The notes under the pieces are model-generated. The model was not told the DNA's origin, did no database searches, and saw only the letters and a list, made by a program, of their open reading frames with translations. DNA of 64,000 nucleotides from Pseudomonadota bacterium (GTDB taxonomy: Bacteria > Pseudomonadota > Gammaproteobacteria > Burkholderiales > Burkholderiaceae_C), in contig JAKOZT010000037.1 in the NCBI GenBank assembly GCA_029779845.1, positions 62,001 to 126,000 of the forward strand. The letters run 5' to 3'. The translations under genes and the position numbers were made by a program. Positions 48,301 to 57,485 of this stretch are shown piece after piece; positions within the stretch are counted from its first letter, which is position 1; each line of letters starts with the position of its first letter.

Positions 48301-48645
48301 TCAGTGGACGGTGCGGGTGCGGCCGGCGAGCAGCTCGTCGAGCTGCTCGAGCCAGGGTTCGGCGAGATGGCGGATCTCGGCGTCGTTGACGAGGATGCGC
48401 TGCATGATGCGCGACTTGAGCTGCGCTTCCTCGCTGGCGAGGTTGCTCTGCGTGGCGGCGTGCTTGAGCTGGGAGATCAGCAGCGCGCAGGCGCCTTCGA
48501 GCTTGACCACCTGGTCCCAGTTGCCGCTGCGCGCGGCCTCCAGCATGTCCTGGCTGGCGCGCTCGATGGCTTCGTAGTAGCTGAGCAGTTGCGACGGCAT
48601 GGCGTTCGGTCCGGTCGGGTTCATCGCTGTCGTCGTGCCGTTCAT
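48301..48645 (-). CDS. fliT: FliT-like flagellar export chaperone
   Basis: The 114-residue protein is mostly helical (LLSYYEAIERASQDMLEAARSGNWDQVVKLEGAC), matching FliT, the chaperone of the filament cap FliD. The ATG at 48645 overlaps the fliS stop (ATGA), which decides the start over ATGs at 48624 and 48600. Family conservation is weak, and the fliD-S-T context supports the call. Confidence 0.85.
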   Translation of the reverse strand: MNGTTTAMNPTGPNAMPSQLLSYYEAIERASQDMLEAARSGNWDQVVKLEGACALLISQLKHAATQSNLASEEAQLKSRIMQRILVNDAEIRHLAEPWLEQLDELLAGRTRTVH

Positions 48646-49073
48646 TGCGCGCGGGCGGCCACGCGCGGCCCGATCTCGGCCCAGGCGCTGCGCACCGGCT
48701 CCATCAGGCGCGCGCATTCGTCGAGCGCGTCGATGTCGTTGTGCAGGTTGGCGTAGGTCAGCCGCGCGCCGATGTAGGCGTACAGCTCGTTCAGGTCGGC
48801 GGCGATGCGCCCGCCGTCCTTCAGGTTCAGCCCGGCCTTCAGGCCCTCCTCGACGATGCGCGCGGCGTGCCCGATGGCGCGGCCCTTGGCCTCGACCTGG
48901 CGCGCCAGCAGCGCGCCGCGGGCGCGCGCGACGGCGCCGGAGAAGCCGTCGAACAGCAGCTCGATCAGCTTGTGCGGCGTGGCGTTCGCGGTGGCCGTCT
49001 CCAGGCCGATCTGCTGGTAGGCGTTGGCCAGGGAGTGCATGGCGCGCGGCGGGGAGAAGGTGGCTGCGAACAT
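48642..49073 (-). CDS. fliS: FliS: flagellin export chaperone
   Basis: The 143-residue four-helix protein begins with AYQQIGLETATANATPHKLIELLFDGF, a classic FliS start, and contains GGRIAADLNELYAYIGARL. It binds the flagellin C-terminus and keeps it unfolded until export. A sigma-28-type promoter lies 33 bases upstream. Confidence 0.95.
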   Translation of the reverse strand: MFAATFSPPRAMHSLANAYQQIGLETATANATPHKLIELLFDGFSGAVARARGALLARQVEAKGRAIGHAARIVEEGLKAGLNLKDGGRIAADLNELYAYIGARLTYANLHNDIDALDECARLMEPVRSAWAEIGPRVAARAQ

Positions 49074-49105
49074 CGGGAGCCTCGGGGCGTGTTGTCTTGT
49101 GCTCT

Positions 49106-49132
49106 ATATCGGTGTTGCAGGAGGTGACTTGA
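49106..49132 (-). promoter_or_regulatory. Sigma-28-type (FliA) promoter of fliS-fliT-ycgR
   Basis: Read leftward: -35 TCAAGTCA (49132-49125), 11 bases, -10 ACCGATAT (49113-49106). The FliA consensus is TAAAGTTT-N11-GCCGATAA. The shared TCAAG box with the fliD and flagellin promoters supports it. Confidence 0.7.
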
Positions 49133-49184
49133 GGCGCCCGATCACCCGCATTGCGCCGCTTGCGAGGCCCTGTTCAGCGGCTCT

Positions 49185-50564
49185 TCAGCTGCTCTTGCTC
49201 CACAGCGCCACCTGCTGCGTCACGTAGCTGTTCAGGCTGTTCAGCTTGGCCATCTGCGTGTCCAGCGCCGAGTACTGCTTCTCCAGGCGCGTCTGCGTCT
49301 GCTCCAGGCGCGTCTGCATGCGCTCCTGCGCGTCGGCGTTGCGGTCGAGCTTGGCGCTCAGCGCGTCCGAGCGAGACGTCATCACGCCGTCGATGCCGAG
49401 CATGCCGCCGGCCAGCACGCGAAAGCGCTTGCCGAAGCCGTCCTGCGTCGCGTCGGTGAGGCTGGAGTTGGAGAACAGCTTGGTCAGCTCGGGCAGGTTG
49501 GCCAGCGCCTTGTCGAGCTTGGTGCTGTTGACGCTCAGGCTGCCGTCCTGCTGGATCTCGAAGCCGGCGTCCGACAGCCGCGCGTAGGCGCTCGACGCGC
49601 CGCTGGTCGAGGCGAGCATCGAGCGCAGCTGGTTCTGGATGCCGACGATCGACGAATCGCCCTGCAGCACGCCGGCCTTCTTGGTCGACGAGTCGTACTT
49701 GGTGTCGGTCTTGATCAGCGCGGCGAGCGACGAATAGGCGGTGGCGAATTCGTTCAGCTTCTTCTTCAGCGTCTCGGTGTCGGCCGCGACGGCGACGTTC
49801 ACCGGCACGCCGCCGGTCGCCGCGTTGAGCGTCAGCGTCACGCCGTCGAGCACGTCGGCCAGCGTGTTGCTCTGCGAAGTGACCGGCAGGTTGTTGATGG
49901 TCGCGGCGGCGTTGGCGGCGGCCTGCGAGAGCGTGGCGCCGCCGGTGCCGGTGCCGGCGTCGAAGGCCAGGCCGTCGAGCCCGGTGCCGCTGACCGTGGT
50001 GGTGAAGGCGTTGTCGGTGCCGGTGTCGTTGGAGCGCATCACCAGGCGCGCGCCGGTTCCGTCGTTGAGGATGCTGGCGGTGACGCCCGCGCCCGCGGCG
50101 TTGATCTTGTCGCGGATGCCCGCCAGCGTGTCGGTCGCTTCGATCGTCACTTCCATCGGCGCGGCGCCGCCGGCGGCGCGCTGGATCGTCAGCGTGCCCG
50201 CGCCCAGCGTGGCCGCGCTCGACGCCACCGCCGGCGCGGCGATGGTCTGCGCCGCGGCCAGGGAGGTCACGTCGACGCTGTACTTCGCCGCGCTGGCGCT
50301 GCTGCTGGTGGTGATGCTCACCGCGCTGGAGGACGACGAGCCGGTGGTGGTCTTCCAGAAATCCGCCGAGGCGAGCTTGGCCGCCACGTCGCGGAAGGTG
50401 GACAGCGCGCTCTTGATCTTGCCGACCTCGGAGATCTGCGACTGGATCTTGGTGCCGGCGGTCTGCAGGTTGGTCAGCGGCTGCTTCTCGATGGCCATCA
50501 GCTGCGTGATGATCGAGTTGACGTCCAGGCCGCTGCCGACGCCAAGCGAACTGATGGTGGCCAT
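49185..50564 (-). CDS. fliD: FliD: flagellar filament cap protein
   Basis: The 459-residue protein has the N-terminal cap domain (SLGVGSGLDVNSIITQLMAIEKQPL), a Thr/Ala/Gly-rich middle and the C-terminal coiled-coil domain (RMQTRLEQTQTRLEKQYSAL then LNSLNSYVTQQVALW). It caps the growing filament and folds in each flagellin. It is preceded by a good sigma-28-type promoter. Confidence 0.95.
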   Translation of the reverse strand: MATISSLGVGSGLDVNSIITQLMAIEKQPLTNLQTAGTKIQSQISEVGKIKSALSTFRDVAAKLASADFWKTTTGSSSSSAVSITTSSSASAAKYSVDVTSLAAAQTIAAPAVASSAATLGAGTLTIQRAAGGAAPMEVTIEATDTLAGIRDKINAAGAGVTASILNDGTGARLVMRSNDTGTDNAFTTTVSGTGLDGLAFDAGTGTGGATLSQAAANAAATINNLPVTSQSNTLADVLDGVTLTLNAATGGVPVNVAVAADTETLKKKLNEFATAYSSLAALIKTDTKYDSSTKKAGVLQGDSSIVGIQNQLRSMLASTSGASSAYARLSDAGFEIQQDGSLSVNSTKLDKALANLPELTKLFSNSSLTDATQDGFGKRFRVLAGGMLGIDGVMTSRSDALSAKLDRNADAQERMQTRLEQTQTRLEKQYSALDTQMAKLNSLNSYVTQQVALWSKSS

Positions 50565-50631
50565 GAGGCTGCCCTTTCAAGAAATGACGAAGGCGCCGGC
50601 GCTCGATCCTCGCGGGGCGCTCGACGCCTTG

Positions 50632-50658
50632 TTCTCGGCGATGCCGGCGCGGACTTGA
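50632..50658 (-). promoter_or_regulatory. Sigma-28-type (FliA) promoter of fliD
   Basis: Read leftward: -35 TCAAGTCC (50658-50651), 11 bases, -10 GCCGAGAA (50639-50632), seven of eight matches to the FliA -10 consensus GCCGATAA. The start codon of fliD is about 70 bases downstream. Confidence 0.75.
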
Positions 50659-50680
50659 GCCGCGCCGCGTGACGAAACGT

Positions 50681-51487
50681 TCAGCCCTTGAGCAGCTGCA
50701 GCACCTGCTGCGGCAGCTGGTTGGCCTGCGCCACCATCGCGGTGCCGGCCTGCTGCAGGATCTGCGCGCGCGACAGGTTGGCGGTTTCGGCCGCGAAGTC
50801 GGCATCCATGATGCGGCCGCGCGCGGCGCTCTGGTTCTCGCCGGTGATCTGCAGGTTGCTGATCGCGAACTCGAAGCGGCTCATCGCGGCGCCGTAGGTG
50901 GCGCGGCTGGTGGTGATCGCGTCGAGCTGGGTGTCGATGGCGGCCACCGCGGTCGAGGCGGTGGCGGAGGTGAGGATGTCGCCCGTCACCGTGGTCACCG
51001 TCGAGGTGGTGATGGTCATCGTGTCGCCGTTGTTGGCGCCGACCTGGAAGGTCTGCGCGCCGGCGCCCGAGCCGACGATGGCGGTGCCGTTGAACTTGGT
51101 CTGCTGCGCGATGCGGGTGATTTCCGCCGACAGCTGCTGGAATTCGGTGTCGAGGTTGCTGCGGTCGCCGGTGCCGTTGCTGCCGTTCTGCGCCTGGATG
51201 GCCAGCTCGCGCATGCGCTGCAGCACGTCGGTCACGGTGGCCAGCGCGCCTTCGGCGGTCTGCGCCAGCGAGATGCCGTCGTTGGCGTTGCGGATCGCGA
51301 CGTTGATGCCGCGGATCTGCGAATTCATGCGGTCGGCGATCGCCAGGCCGGCGGCGTCGTCCTTCGCCGAGTTCACGCGCAGGCCCGAGGACAGGCGCTG
51401 CATCGAGGTGGACAGCGAGCTTTGCGACGTGGTGAGGTTCCGCTGCGCGTTCAGCGACGAAACGTTGGTGTTGATGGTCTGCGGCAT
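50681..51487 (-). CDS. fliC: Flagellin (downstream copy of a tandem pair)
   Basis: The 268-residue flagellin has conserved D0/D1 ends (TINTNVSSLNAQRNLTTSQS; AQILQQAGTAMVAQANQLPQ) and a short central region, so the outer D2/D3 domains are essentially missing. AGGAG precedes the ATG by seven bases. It is highly similar to the next gene but differs at many scattered positions. No clear sigma-28 site lies in its own leader, and a terminator separates it from the upstream copy. Confidence 0.93.
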   Translation of the reverse strand: MPQTINTNVSSLNAQRNLTTSQSSLSTSMQRLSSGLRVNSAKDDAAGLAIADRMNSQIRGINVAIRNANDGISLAQTAEGALATVTDVLQRMRELAIQAQNGSNGTGDRSNLDTEFQQLSAEITRIAQQTKFNGTAIVGSGAGAQTFQVGANNGDTMTITTSTVTTVTGDILTSATASTAVAAIDTQLDAITTSRATYGAAMSRFEFAISNLQITGENQSAARGRIMDADFAAETANLSRAQILQQAGTAMVAQANQLPQQVLQLLKG

Positions 51488-51634
51488 GAAAGCACTCCTG
51501 AAGGATCCGTTCGGTTGCCGGTTCGTGGGGCCGGCGACTTCAGGCCCTTTCCAAGGGATGGCCTGTCAGACGGATTCTTCGGCAGGCGGGCGCGGCAGAG
51601 TCGGGCGAATAGCGATGGAATTGCCCCGCAAATG

Positions 51635-51660
51635 AAAAAGCCGCCCCGAAGGGCGGCTTT
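51635..51660 (-). terminator. Intrinsic terminator between the flagellin genes
   Basis: Read leftward, the stem AAAGCCGCCC pairs with GGGCGGCTTTTT around a TTCG-type loop and ends in a T-run. It lies 22 bases past the stop of the upstream flagellin gene and should end that transcript. Confidence 0.88.
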
Positions 51661-51681
51661 CCGTGTCGACGCGAGGCGTGC

Positions 51682-52485
51682 TCAGCGCAGCAGCGACAGC
51701 ACGTTCTGCGGCAGCTGGTTGGCTTGCGCCACCATCGCCGTGCCGGCCTGCTGCAGGATCTGGGCGCGCGACAGGTTGGAGGTTTCCTGCGCGAAGTCGG
51801 CGTCCATGATGCGGCCGCGGGCGGCCTGCTGGTTCTCGCCGGAGATCTGCAGGTTGCTGATCGCGAACTCGAAGCGGCTCATCGCGGCGCCGTACACCGA
51901 GCGGCTGGTCGTGATCGTGTCCAGCGCGCTGTCGATCGCGGCCACCGCGGTCGAGGCGTTGGCGGCGGTCGTCAGGCTGCCGCCGACGGTCGTCACGGCC
52001 GAGGTCGTGATCGTCAGCGTGTCGCCGTTGTTCGCGCCGACCTGGAAGACCTGCGCACCGGCGCCCGAGCCGACGATGGCCGTGCCGTTGAACTTGGTCT
52101 GCTGGGCGATGCGGGTGATTTCCGACGACAGCTGCTGGAATTCGGTGTCGAGGTTGGCGCGGTCGCTGGTGCCGTTGGTGCCGTTCTGCGACTGCACCGC
52201 CAGTTCGCGCATGCGCTGCAGCACGTCGGTGACGGTGGCCAGCGCGCCTTCCGCGGTCTGCGCCAGCGAGATGCCGTCGTTGGCGTTGCGCACCGCGACG
52301 TTGATGCCCTTGATCTGGGCATTCATGCGGTCGGCGATCGCCAGGCCGGCGGCGTCGTCCTTCGCCGAGTTGACGCGCAGGCCCGAGGACAGGCGCTGCA
52401 GCGAGGTCGCCAGCGAGGCCGACGAGGTCGTCGAGTTGCGTTGCGCATTCAGCGACGACACGTTGGTATTGATGGTCATGGGCAT
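51682..52485 (-). CDS. fliC: Flagellin (upstream copy of a tandem pair)
   Basis: The 267-residue flagellin begins MPMTINTNVSSLNAQRN and ends AQANQLPQNVLSLLR. It shares the short-core architecture of its neighbour, with Ser/Thr-rich central strands (TITTSAVTTVGGSLTTAANA) that could be glycosylation sites. The ATG at 52485 has AGGAG eight bases upstream and matches the start of the paralogue; a second ATG lies two codons in. It has a sigma-28-type promoter about 120 bases upstream and its own terminator. Confidence 0.93.
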   Translation of the reverse strand: MPMTINTNVSSLNAQRNSTTSSASLATSLQRLSSGLRVNSAKDDAAGLAIADRMNAQIKGINVAVRNANDGISLAQTAEGALATVTDVLQRMRELAVQSQNGTNGTSDRANLDTEFQQLSSEITRIAQQTKFNGTAIVGSGAGAQVFQVGANNGDTLTITTSAVTTVGGSLTTAANASTAVAAIDSALDTITTSRSVYGAAMSRFEFAISNLQISGENQQAARGRIMDADFAQETSNLSRAQILQQAGTAMVAQANQLPQNVLSLLR

Positions 52486-52605
52486 GATGAAGACTCCTGT
52501 CAGTTGGTTAAGACTCCAGTCGTCCGCTGTGTCTTGCAGTGTCGTGCTGCTCAACCGTTGGCCGGCTAACCGGACACGGCCCCGTTGCCGGAACCGTTGC
52601 GAGGG

Positions 52606-52633
52606 TTATCGGGCCCGGTCCCGAAAAACTTGA
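52606..52633 (-). promoter_or_regulatory. Sigma-28-type (FliA) promoter of the upstream flagellin
   Basis: Read leftward: -35 TCAAGTTT (52633-52626) and -10 CCCGATAA (52613-52606), spaced 12 bases (11 if the -35 is shifted one base). The match to TAAAGTTT/GCCGATAA is the best in the window. The remaining part of the 273-base gap to the rightward gene at 52759 shows no other clear signal. Confidence 0.75.
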
Positions 52634-52758
52634 GAGGCTGTTTGAAGCCCTTCGCGTTTCGTCAAGGGCCCGATCGTGGAAATAGCACGGCCAAGCCCCC
52701 GTTGATCCGTGCATCCGTTGCAAGCGGTTGCAGGCTGCGCCATCGACAATCCCGCGCC

Positions 52759-53829
52759 ATGCCTTCCCACGCCATCGCGCTGGTGCTGATCGCCCGCAAC
52801 GAGGAGCGCTGCATCGCACGCTGCCTGGACAGCGCGCGCGCGCACGTCGACCAGATGCTCGTGCTCGACACCGGCAGCACCGACGCCACGCGCGAGATCG
52901 CCGCGAGCGGCGGCGCCCGCGTGATATCGGCCGCCTGGCCCGACGACTTCAGCGCCGCGCGCAACCTCGCGCTCTCGCACACCGATGCACCGTGGCGGCT
53001 GGTGCTCGATGCCGACGAGTGGCTGCATGCCGGCATGCGCTGCCTGGCCGAGATCCGCGCGCGCGCGCCGGGCTTCGTCGGCCTCGCGCGCGTGGACAGC
53101 GCGGTCGAGGGCGAGTGCGGCGAGGTGCAGCACGCGCCGAGCTGGATACCGCGCCTGCTGCCGGCCGGCGTGCGCTACGAAGGCCGCATCCACGAGCAAC
53201 CCGTGAGCACGCTGCCGCGCGAGCGGCTGCCGCTGGTGATCGGGCACGACGGTTATCTGGCCAGCCAGCGCGAGGCCAAGGCCGGGCGCAACGAGCGGCT
53301 GCTGCGCATCGCGCTGGGCGAATGCCCCGACGATGCCTATCTTCACTACCAGCTCGGCAAGGACCTGGAAGTGCGCTCGCGCTTCGACGACGCGCTGCCG
53401 CACTACCTGCAGGCACTGCGCGGCTGCGAAGCGGCCGCCGCCTGGCGGCACGACCTGATCGTGCGGCTGCTCTTCACGCTGAAGAAGACCCGGCGCTTCG
53501 ACAGCGCCGTCGAGCTGGCCAGCCGCGAGCTGGAGCGCTGGCGCGATTCGCCCGACTTCTTCTTCACGCTCGGCGACCTGCTGCTCGACTGGGCGCTGGC
53601 CGAGCCGGCGCGCGGCGCGGAGCTGCTGCCGCAGATCGAAGCCAGCTGGCGGCGCGCGGTGGCGATCGGCGAGCGGCCCGAACTGCCCGACAGCGTGCGC
53701 GGGCGCGGCAGCTTCCTCGCCGCGCACAACCTCGCCGCCTTCCACGAGAGCCTGGGCCAGGCCGAGCCGGCGGCGCAATGGCGCGAACGCGCGCGGCGCT
53801 GGCGGGCCGAAGCGAATAGCGCCGAATAG
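52759..53829 (+). CDS. Family 2 glycosyltransferase with TPR-like C-terminus
   Basis: The 356-residue protein begins with a GT-A fold (IALVLIARNEERCIARCLDS, VLDTGSTDATREIA) and has the metal/nucleotide-sugar motif DAD in LVLDADEWLH (about 84-86). After about residue 190 it becomes helical with TPR-like periodicity (YLHYQLGKDLEVRSRFDDAL, FFTLGDLLLDWALAEPARG). It is the first gene of the rightward glycan island and faces the flagellin operon. A role in flagellin glycan synthesis is inferred from position. Confidence 0.85.
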   Translation: MPSHAIALVLIARNEERCIARCLDSARAHVDQMLVLDTGSTDATREIAASGGARVISAAWPDDFSAARNLALSHTDAPWRLVLDADEWLHAGMRCLAEIRARAPGFVGLARVDSAVEGECGEVQHAPSWIPRLLPAGVRYEGRIHEQPVSTLPRERLPLVIGHDGYLASQREAKAGRNERLLRIALGECPDDAYLHYQLGKDLEVRSRFDDALPHYLQALRGCEAAAAWRHDLIVRLLFTLKKTRRFDSAVELASRELERWRDSPDFFFTLGDLLLDWALAEPARGAELLPQIEASWRRAVAIGERPELPDSVRGRGSFLAAHNLAAFHESLGQAEPAAQWRERARRWRAEANSAE

Positions 53830-53891
53830 CGCCCCGATTGGCGCGGCTTTTCCGCGCATGGGGTGAAAGGGCGAGCGCCTACGCTCGCCTC

Positions 53892-55835
53892 ATGGCCCTC
53901 GTCCTGCCCCAGCCCCATCCGCCGCAATCCGCTTCGAGCGCGCAGCAGCGCGCCTGGCGCCAATGGCAGTCCGCCCAGACCAGCGCGCAGCGCGAGCAGT
54001 GGGGCGAGGCCGCGCTCGGCTTCGAGCAGGCCTACGCCGCGCACGAATCGGAGGCCTACGGCCTGGCGGCGGCGCATGCGCTGATCAAGGCCGGCCGCAG
54101 CGACCTGGCCTTGCGCCGCACGCAGGCGCTGCGCGCGCGCGACGGCCGCCTCACGCTCGCCTACACGCTCGAATCGCATGCGCTGATGGAGCGCGGCGCG
54201 AACGAAGCGGCGGTGCAGTGCCTGCTCGCGCTGCCGGACGACGCGCCGCGCGACGCCCACTGGTGGGTGTCGCTGGGCGCCGCGCTGCAGCGCTGCCAGC
54301 GCATCGACGACGCGATCGCCGCCTACATGCAGTCGCTGGCGCTGAAGATCGACGACTCGACGGTGCACTTCCGCCTCGGCATGTGCTTCAAGGACAAGGG
54401 CATGAAGGCCGAGGCCGCCGAATGCGTGCGCACCGCGCTGGCCCTGGGGCTGGACGGCAGCGAGCTGGCAGCGCGCGCGCAGCTGGTGTTCCTCGAGCGC
54501 GAAGCCTGCCGCTGGGCGGCGGCCGCGCCGGAACTCGCCGCGCTGCGCCGGGCCATCGCCGATGCGCCGGCGCACCGCGCGGCCGAGACCATGCCGTTCC
54601 CGCACGCGGTGTTCGTCGACGATCCCGTCGAGCAGCTGAAAGTGGCGCGGCTCTACGCGCTGCACGTGGCCGGCCGCGTGCAGCCGCTGCCGCGCCGCGT
54701 TGCGAAGGCCCACGGCGGGCGGCTGCGCATAGCCTACCTGTCGGCCGATTTCCACCAGCACGCCACCGCGCAGCTGATGATCCAGATGCTCGAGGCGCAC
54801 GACCGCGCGCGCTTCGAAGTGACGCTTCTTTCCGCCGGCCCCGACGACGGCAGCACGATGCGGGCGCGGCTGCAAGCGGCCAGCGAGCACTTCGTCGAGC
54901 TGCGCGGCCTGACGCACGCGGCGATGGCGCAGCGCATCCGCGAACGGGGCATCGACATCCTGGTCGACGCCAAGGGCGCCACCTACGGCACGCTGATGCC
55001 GGTGACCGCGCAGCGCGCTGCGCCGCTGCAGGTGAGCTGGCTGGGCTTTCCGGGCACCAGCGGTGCCGACTACGTCGACTACTTCATCGGCGACCCGGTG
55101 ACGACGCCGCTGGAACATGCCGCGCACTTCAGCGAGAAGCTGGCGCAGATGCCGCTGTGCTACCAGCCCAACGACGCGCGGCGCGCGCTGCCGGCGATCA
55201 GCACGCGCGCCGACTGGGGCGCGCCCGAGCGCGGCCCGCTGCTGGCCGCCTTCCACCAGTCGTACAAGATTTCTGCCGAGGTGTTCGACAGCTGGTGCCG
55301 CATCCTGCATGCCGTGCCCGACGCGCAGCTGTGGCTGCTGCGCTGGAACACCAACGTGCAGGCGGCGCTGCAGGCGGCCGCGCGCGAGCGCGGCGTCGAT
55401 CCGGCGCGGCTGGTGTTCGTGCCCATGCTGCCGCTCGAACAGCATCTCTCGCGCCTGGCCTGCGCCGATCTTTATCTGGACGCCTGGCCCTGCAACGCCC
55501 ACACCACCGCCGGCGAGGCGCTGTGGGCCGGCGTGCCGGTGGTGAGCTGGAGGGGCGAGACCTTCGCGCAGCGGGTTGCGCCGAGTCTGCTGAACGCGGT
55601 GGGCCTGAACGAACTGGTGCGCGCGAACGTGGCCGACTACGAAGCCGAGGCGATCGCGCTGGCGCAGGACGCGCCGCGCCGTGCCGCCTTGCGCTCGCAC
55701 CTGATCGCGCAGCGCCGGGGCCGGCTCTTCGACGGCGAGCGCTTCGCGCGCGACATCGAAGCGCTCTATGAACGCATGTGGGCGCGCGCCGTCGCCGGCT
55801 TGCCGCCCGAGCACCTGCCCGCGCAAGACGACTGA
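53892..55835 (+). CDS. SPINDLY/OGT-like O-glycosyltransferase with TPRs (first of two)
   Basis: The 647-residue protein has TPR-like helices in its first 200 residues. A GT41-type catalytic region shows YLSADFHQHATAQL (position of the OGT catalytic-region histidine), FHQSYKISAEVFDSW and CNAHTTAGEALWAGVPVV. This family adds sugars such as GlcNAc to Ser/Thr of proteins. Its stop overlaps the start of its paralogue (TGATG). The flagellins next door, rich in Ser/Thr in the core, are the obvious acceptors. ATG 53892 is chosen since the upstream extension is low-complexity. Confidence 0.88.
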   Translation: MALVLPQPHPPQSASSAQQRAWRQWQSAQTSAQREQWGEAALGFEQAYAAHESEAYGLAAAHALIKAGRSDLALRRTQALRARDGRLTLAYTLESHALMERGANEAAVQCLLALPDDAPRDAHWWVSLGAALQRCQRIDDAIAAYMQSLALKIDDSTVHFRLGMCFKDKGMKAEAAECVRTALALGLDGSELAARAQLVFLEREACRWAAAAPELAALRRAIADAPAHRAAETMPFPHAVFVDDPVEQLKVARLYALHVAGRVQPLPRRVAKAHGGRLRIAYLSADFHQHATAQLMIQMLEAHDRARFEVTLLSAGPDDGSTMRARLQAASEHFVELRGLTHAAMAQRIRERGIDILVDAKGATYGTLMPVTAQRAAPLQVSWLGFPGTSGADYVDYFIGDPVTTPLEHAAHFSEKLAQMPLCYQPNDARRALPAISTRADWGAPERGPLLAAFHQSYKISAEVFDSWCRILHAVPDAQLWLLRWNTNVQAALQAAARERGVDPARLVFVPMLPLEQHLSRLACADLYLDAWPCNAHTTAGEALWAGVPVVSWRGETFAQRVAPSLLNAVGLNELVRANVADYEAEAIALAQDAPRRAALRSHLIAQRRGRLFDGERFARDIEALYERMWARAVAGLPPEHLPAQDD

Positions 55836-57403
55836 TGGACGCCGCCACGCTGACGCGCCAGGGTGTCGCCCTGCAAGGCCAGGGACGGCACCCGCAGGCG
55901 CTGCAATGTTTCATGCAGTCGCTGGCGCTGAAGATCGACGATGCCTTCACGCACTTCCGCCTGGGCGTCAGCTTCCGCGACTGCGGCATGAAGCTGGAGG
56001 CGGCCGAGTGCTTCCGCACCGCGCTGGCGCTGAAACTGCCGGACGAGCTGTTCGCGCGTGGCCTGCTCGCCTACATGGAGCGCGAGGGCTGCCGCTGGGC
56101 GAGCGCCGAGGCGGAGTGGCGCGCGCTCGAAGCCGCGCTCGATGCGCAGCCCGAAGGCGCGGCGCTGCAGATCAATCCCTTCGTGCACGCGGTGCTCAGC
56201 AGCGACCCGCTGCGCATCCGGCGTGTCGCCGAGCACTATGCGCGCTTCATCCAGCGCGTCGCCAAGCCCTTGCCGCCGGTGCGCGCGAAGGCGCACGCCG
56301 GGCCGCTGCGCATCGCCTACCTCTCGGCCGACTTTCAGCAGCACGCCACCGCGCAGCTGATGGTGCAGATGCTCGAAGCGCACGACCGCGCGCGCTTCGA
56401 GGTGACGCTGCTCTCGGCCGGCGCCGACGACGGCTCGGCGATGCGCCGGCGGCTCAAGCGCGCCTGCCACCGTTTCGAGGACCTGCACGGCGCCACGCAC
56501 GAGGCGATGGCGCGGCGCATCCGCGCGCTGGGCATCGACATCCTCGTCGACGTGAAAGGCGCCACCGACGGCACGCTGCTGCCGGTGCTGGCCGCGCGTC
56601 CGGCGCCGCTGCAGCTGAACTGGCTGGCGTTTCCCGGCACCAGCGGCGCGGACTTCATCGACTACGTGATCGGCGACCCGATCGTGACGCCGCTTTCGAA
56701 CGCCGCGCACTTCAGCGAGAAGATCGCGCAGCTGCCGAACTGCTACCAGCCCAACGACGCGCAGCGCGCGCGGCCGGCCGCGCTGCCGCGCGCCGAAGCC
56801 GGGCTGCCGGAAGGCGCCTTCGTGCTGTGCGGCTTCCACCAGTCGTTCAAGATCTCGCGCGAAGTGTTCGCGCGCTGGTGCGAATTGCTGAAGCGCATTC
56901 CGGGCGCGGTGCTGTGGCTGCTGGAGTGGAACGCCAACGTGCGCGAATCGCTGCTGGCGGCCGCGGCCGAACACGGCGTGGCCGCCGAGCGCTTCGTCTT
57001 CGCGCCGCTGCTGCCGCTCGAAGAGCATCTGGCGCGCCTGGCCTGCGCCGACATCTTTCTCGACGCCTGGCCGTGCAACGCCCACACCACCGCCGGCGAG
57101 GCGCTGTGGATGGGCGTGCCGGTGGTGACGATCCTGGGCGAGACCTTCGCGCAGCGTGTCGGCGCGAGCCTGCTGCACCAGGTCGGCCTGGACGAGCTGG
57201 TGTGCACGAGCGAAGAAGCCTACGCCGGCACGATCGTCGCGCTGGCCGAAGATCCCTCTCGCCGCGCTGCCTTGCGCGATCGGCTGGAACGCGCGCGCAG
57301 CGCCAGCCCGCTCTTCGACGGCGAGCGCTTCGCCCGCGACATCGAAGCGCTCTACCAGGATCTCTGGGCGCGCGCCTGCGCTGCCCCCGCCGGCGCCAAT
57401 TGA
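55835..57403 (+). CDS. SPINDLY/OGT-like O-glycosyltransferase (second of two)
   Basis: The 522-residue paralogue of the preceding gene has a shorter N-terminus holding about two TPR units (HPQALQCFMQSLALKIDDAF). Its GT41 catalytic region matches: YLSADFQQHATAQLMVQMLE, FHQSFKISREVFARWCELL, CNAHTTAGEALWMGVPVV. It shares long identical runs with the first copy, indicating tandem duplication. Coupled translation suggests the two work together or on different sites. Confidence 0.88.
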   Translation: MDAATLTRQGVALQGQGRHPQALQCFMQSLALKIDDAFTHFRLGVSFRDCGMKLEAAECFRTALALKLPDELFARGLLAYMEREGCRWASAEAEWRALEAALDAQPEGAALQINPFVHAVLSSDPLRIRRVAEHYARFIQRVAKPLPPVRAKAHAGPLRIAYLSADFQQHATAQLMVQMLEAHDRARFEVTLLSAGADDGSAMRRRLKRACHRFEDLHGATHEAMARRIRALGIDILVDVKGATDGTLLPVLAARPAPLQLNWLAFPGTSGADFIDYVIGDPIVTPLSNAAHFSEKIAQLPNCYQPNDAQRARPAALPRAEAGLPEGAFVLCGFHQSFKISREVFARWCELLKRIPGAVLWLLEWNANVRESLLAAAAEHGVAAERFVFAPLLPLEEHLARLACADIFLDAWPCNAHTTAGEALWMGVPVVTILGETFAQRVGASLLHQVGLDELVCTSEEAYAGTIVALAEDPSRRAALRDRLERARSASPLFDGERFARDIEALYQDLWARACAAPAGAN

Positions 57404-57485
57404 GCCGCTTTCCGCCCGCACATCGGCGCTTTCTCGGCCCGGGCGGAACCTAAGCTCGCCGGGCACACCAGAAAGGCCCACGCGC

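Noticed and set aside
50681-52485. Flagellin pair as an assembly duplication
   Set aside because: The copies differ at many scattered positions and have different leaders, so they are genuine paralogues.
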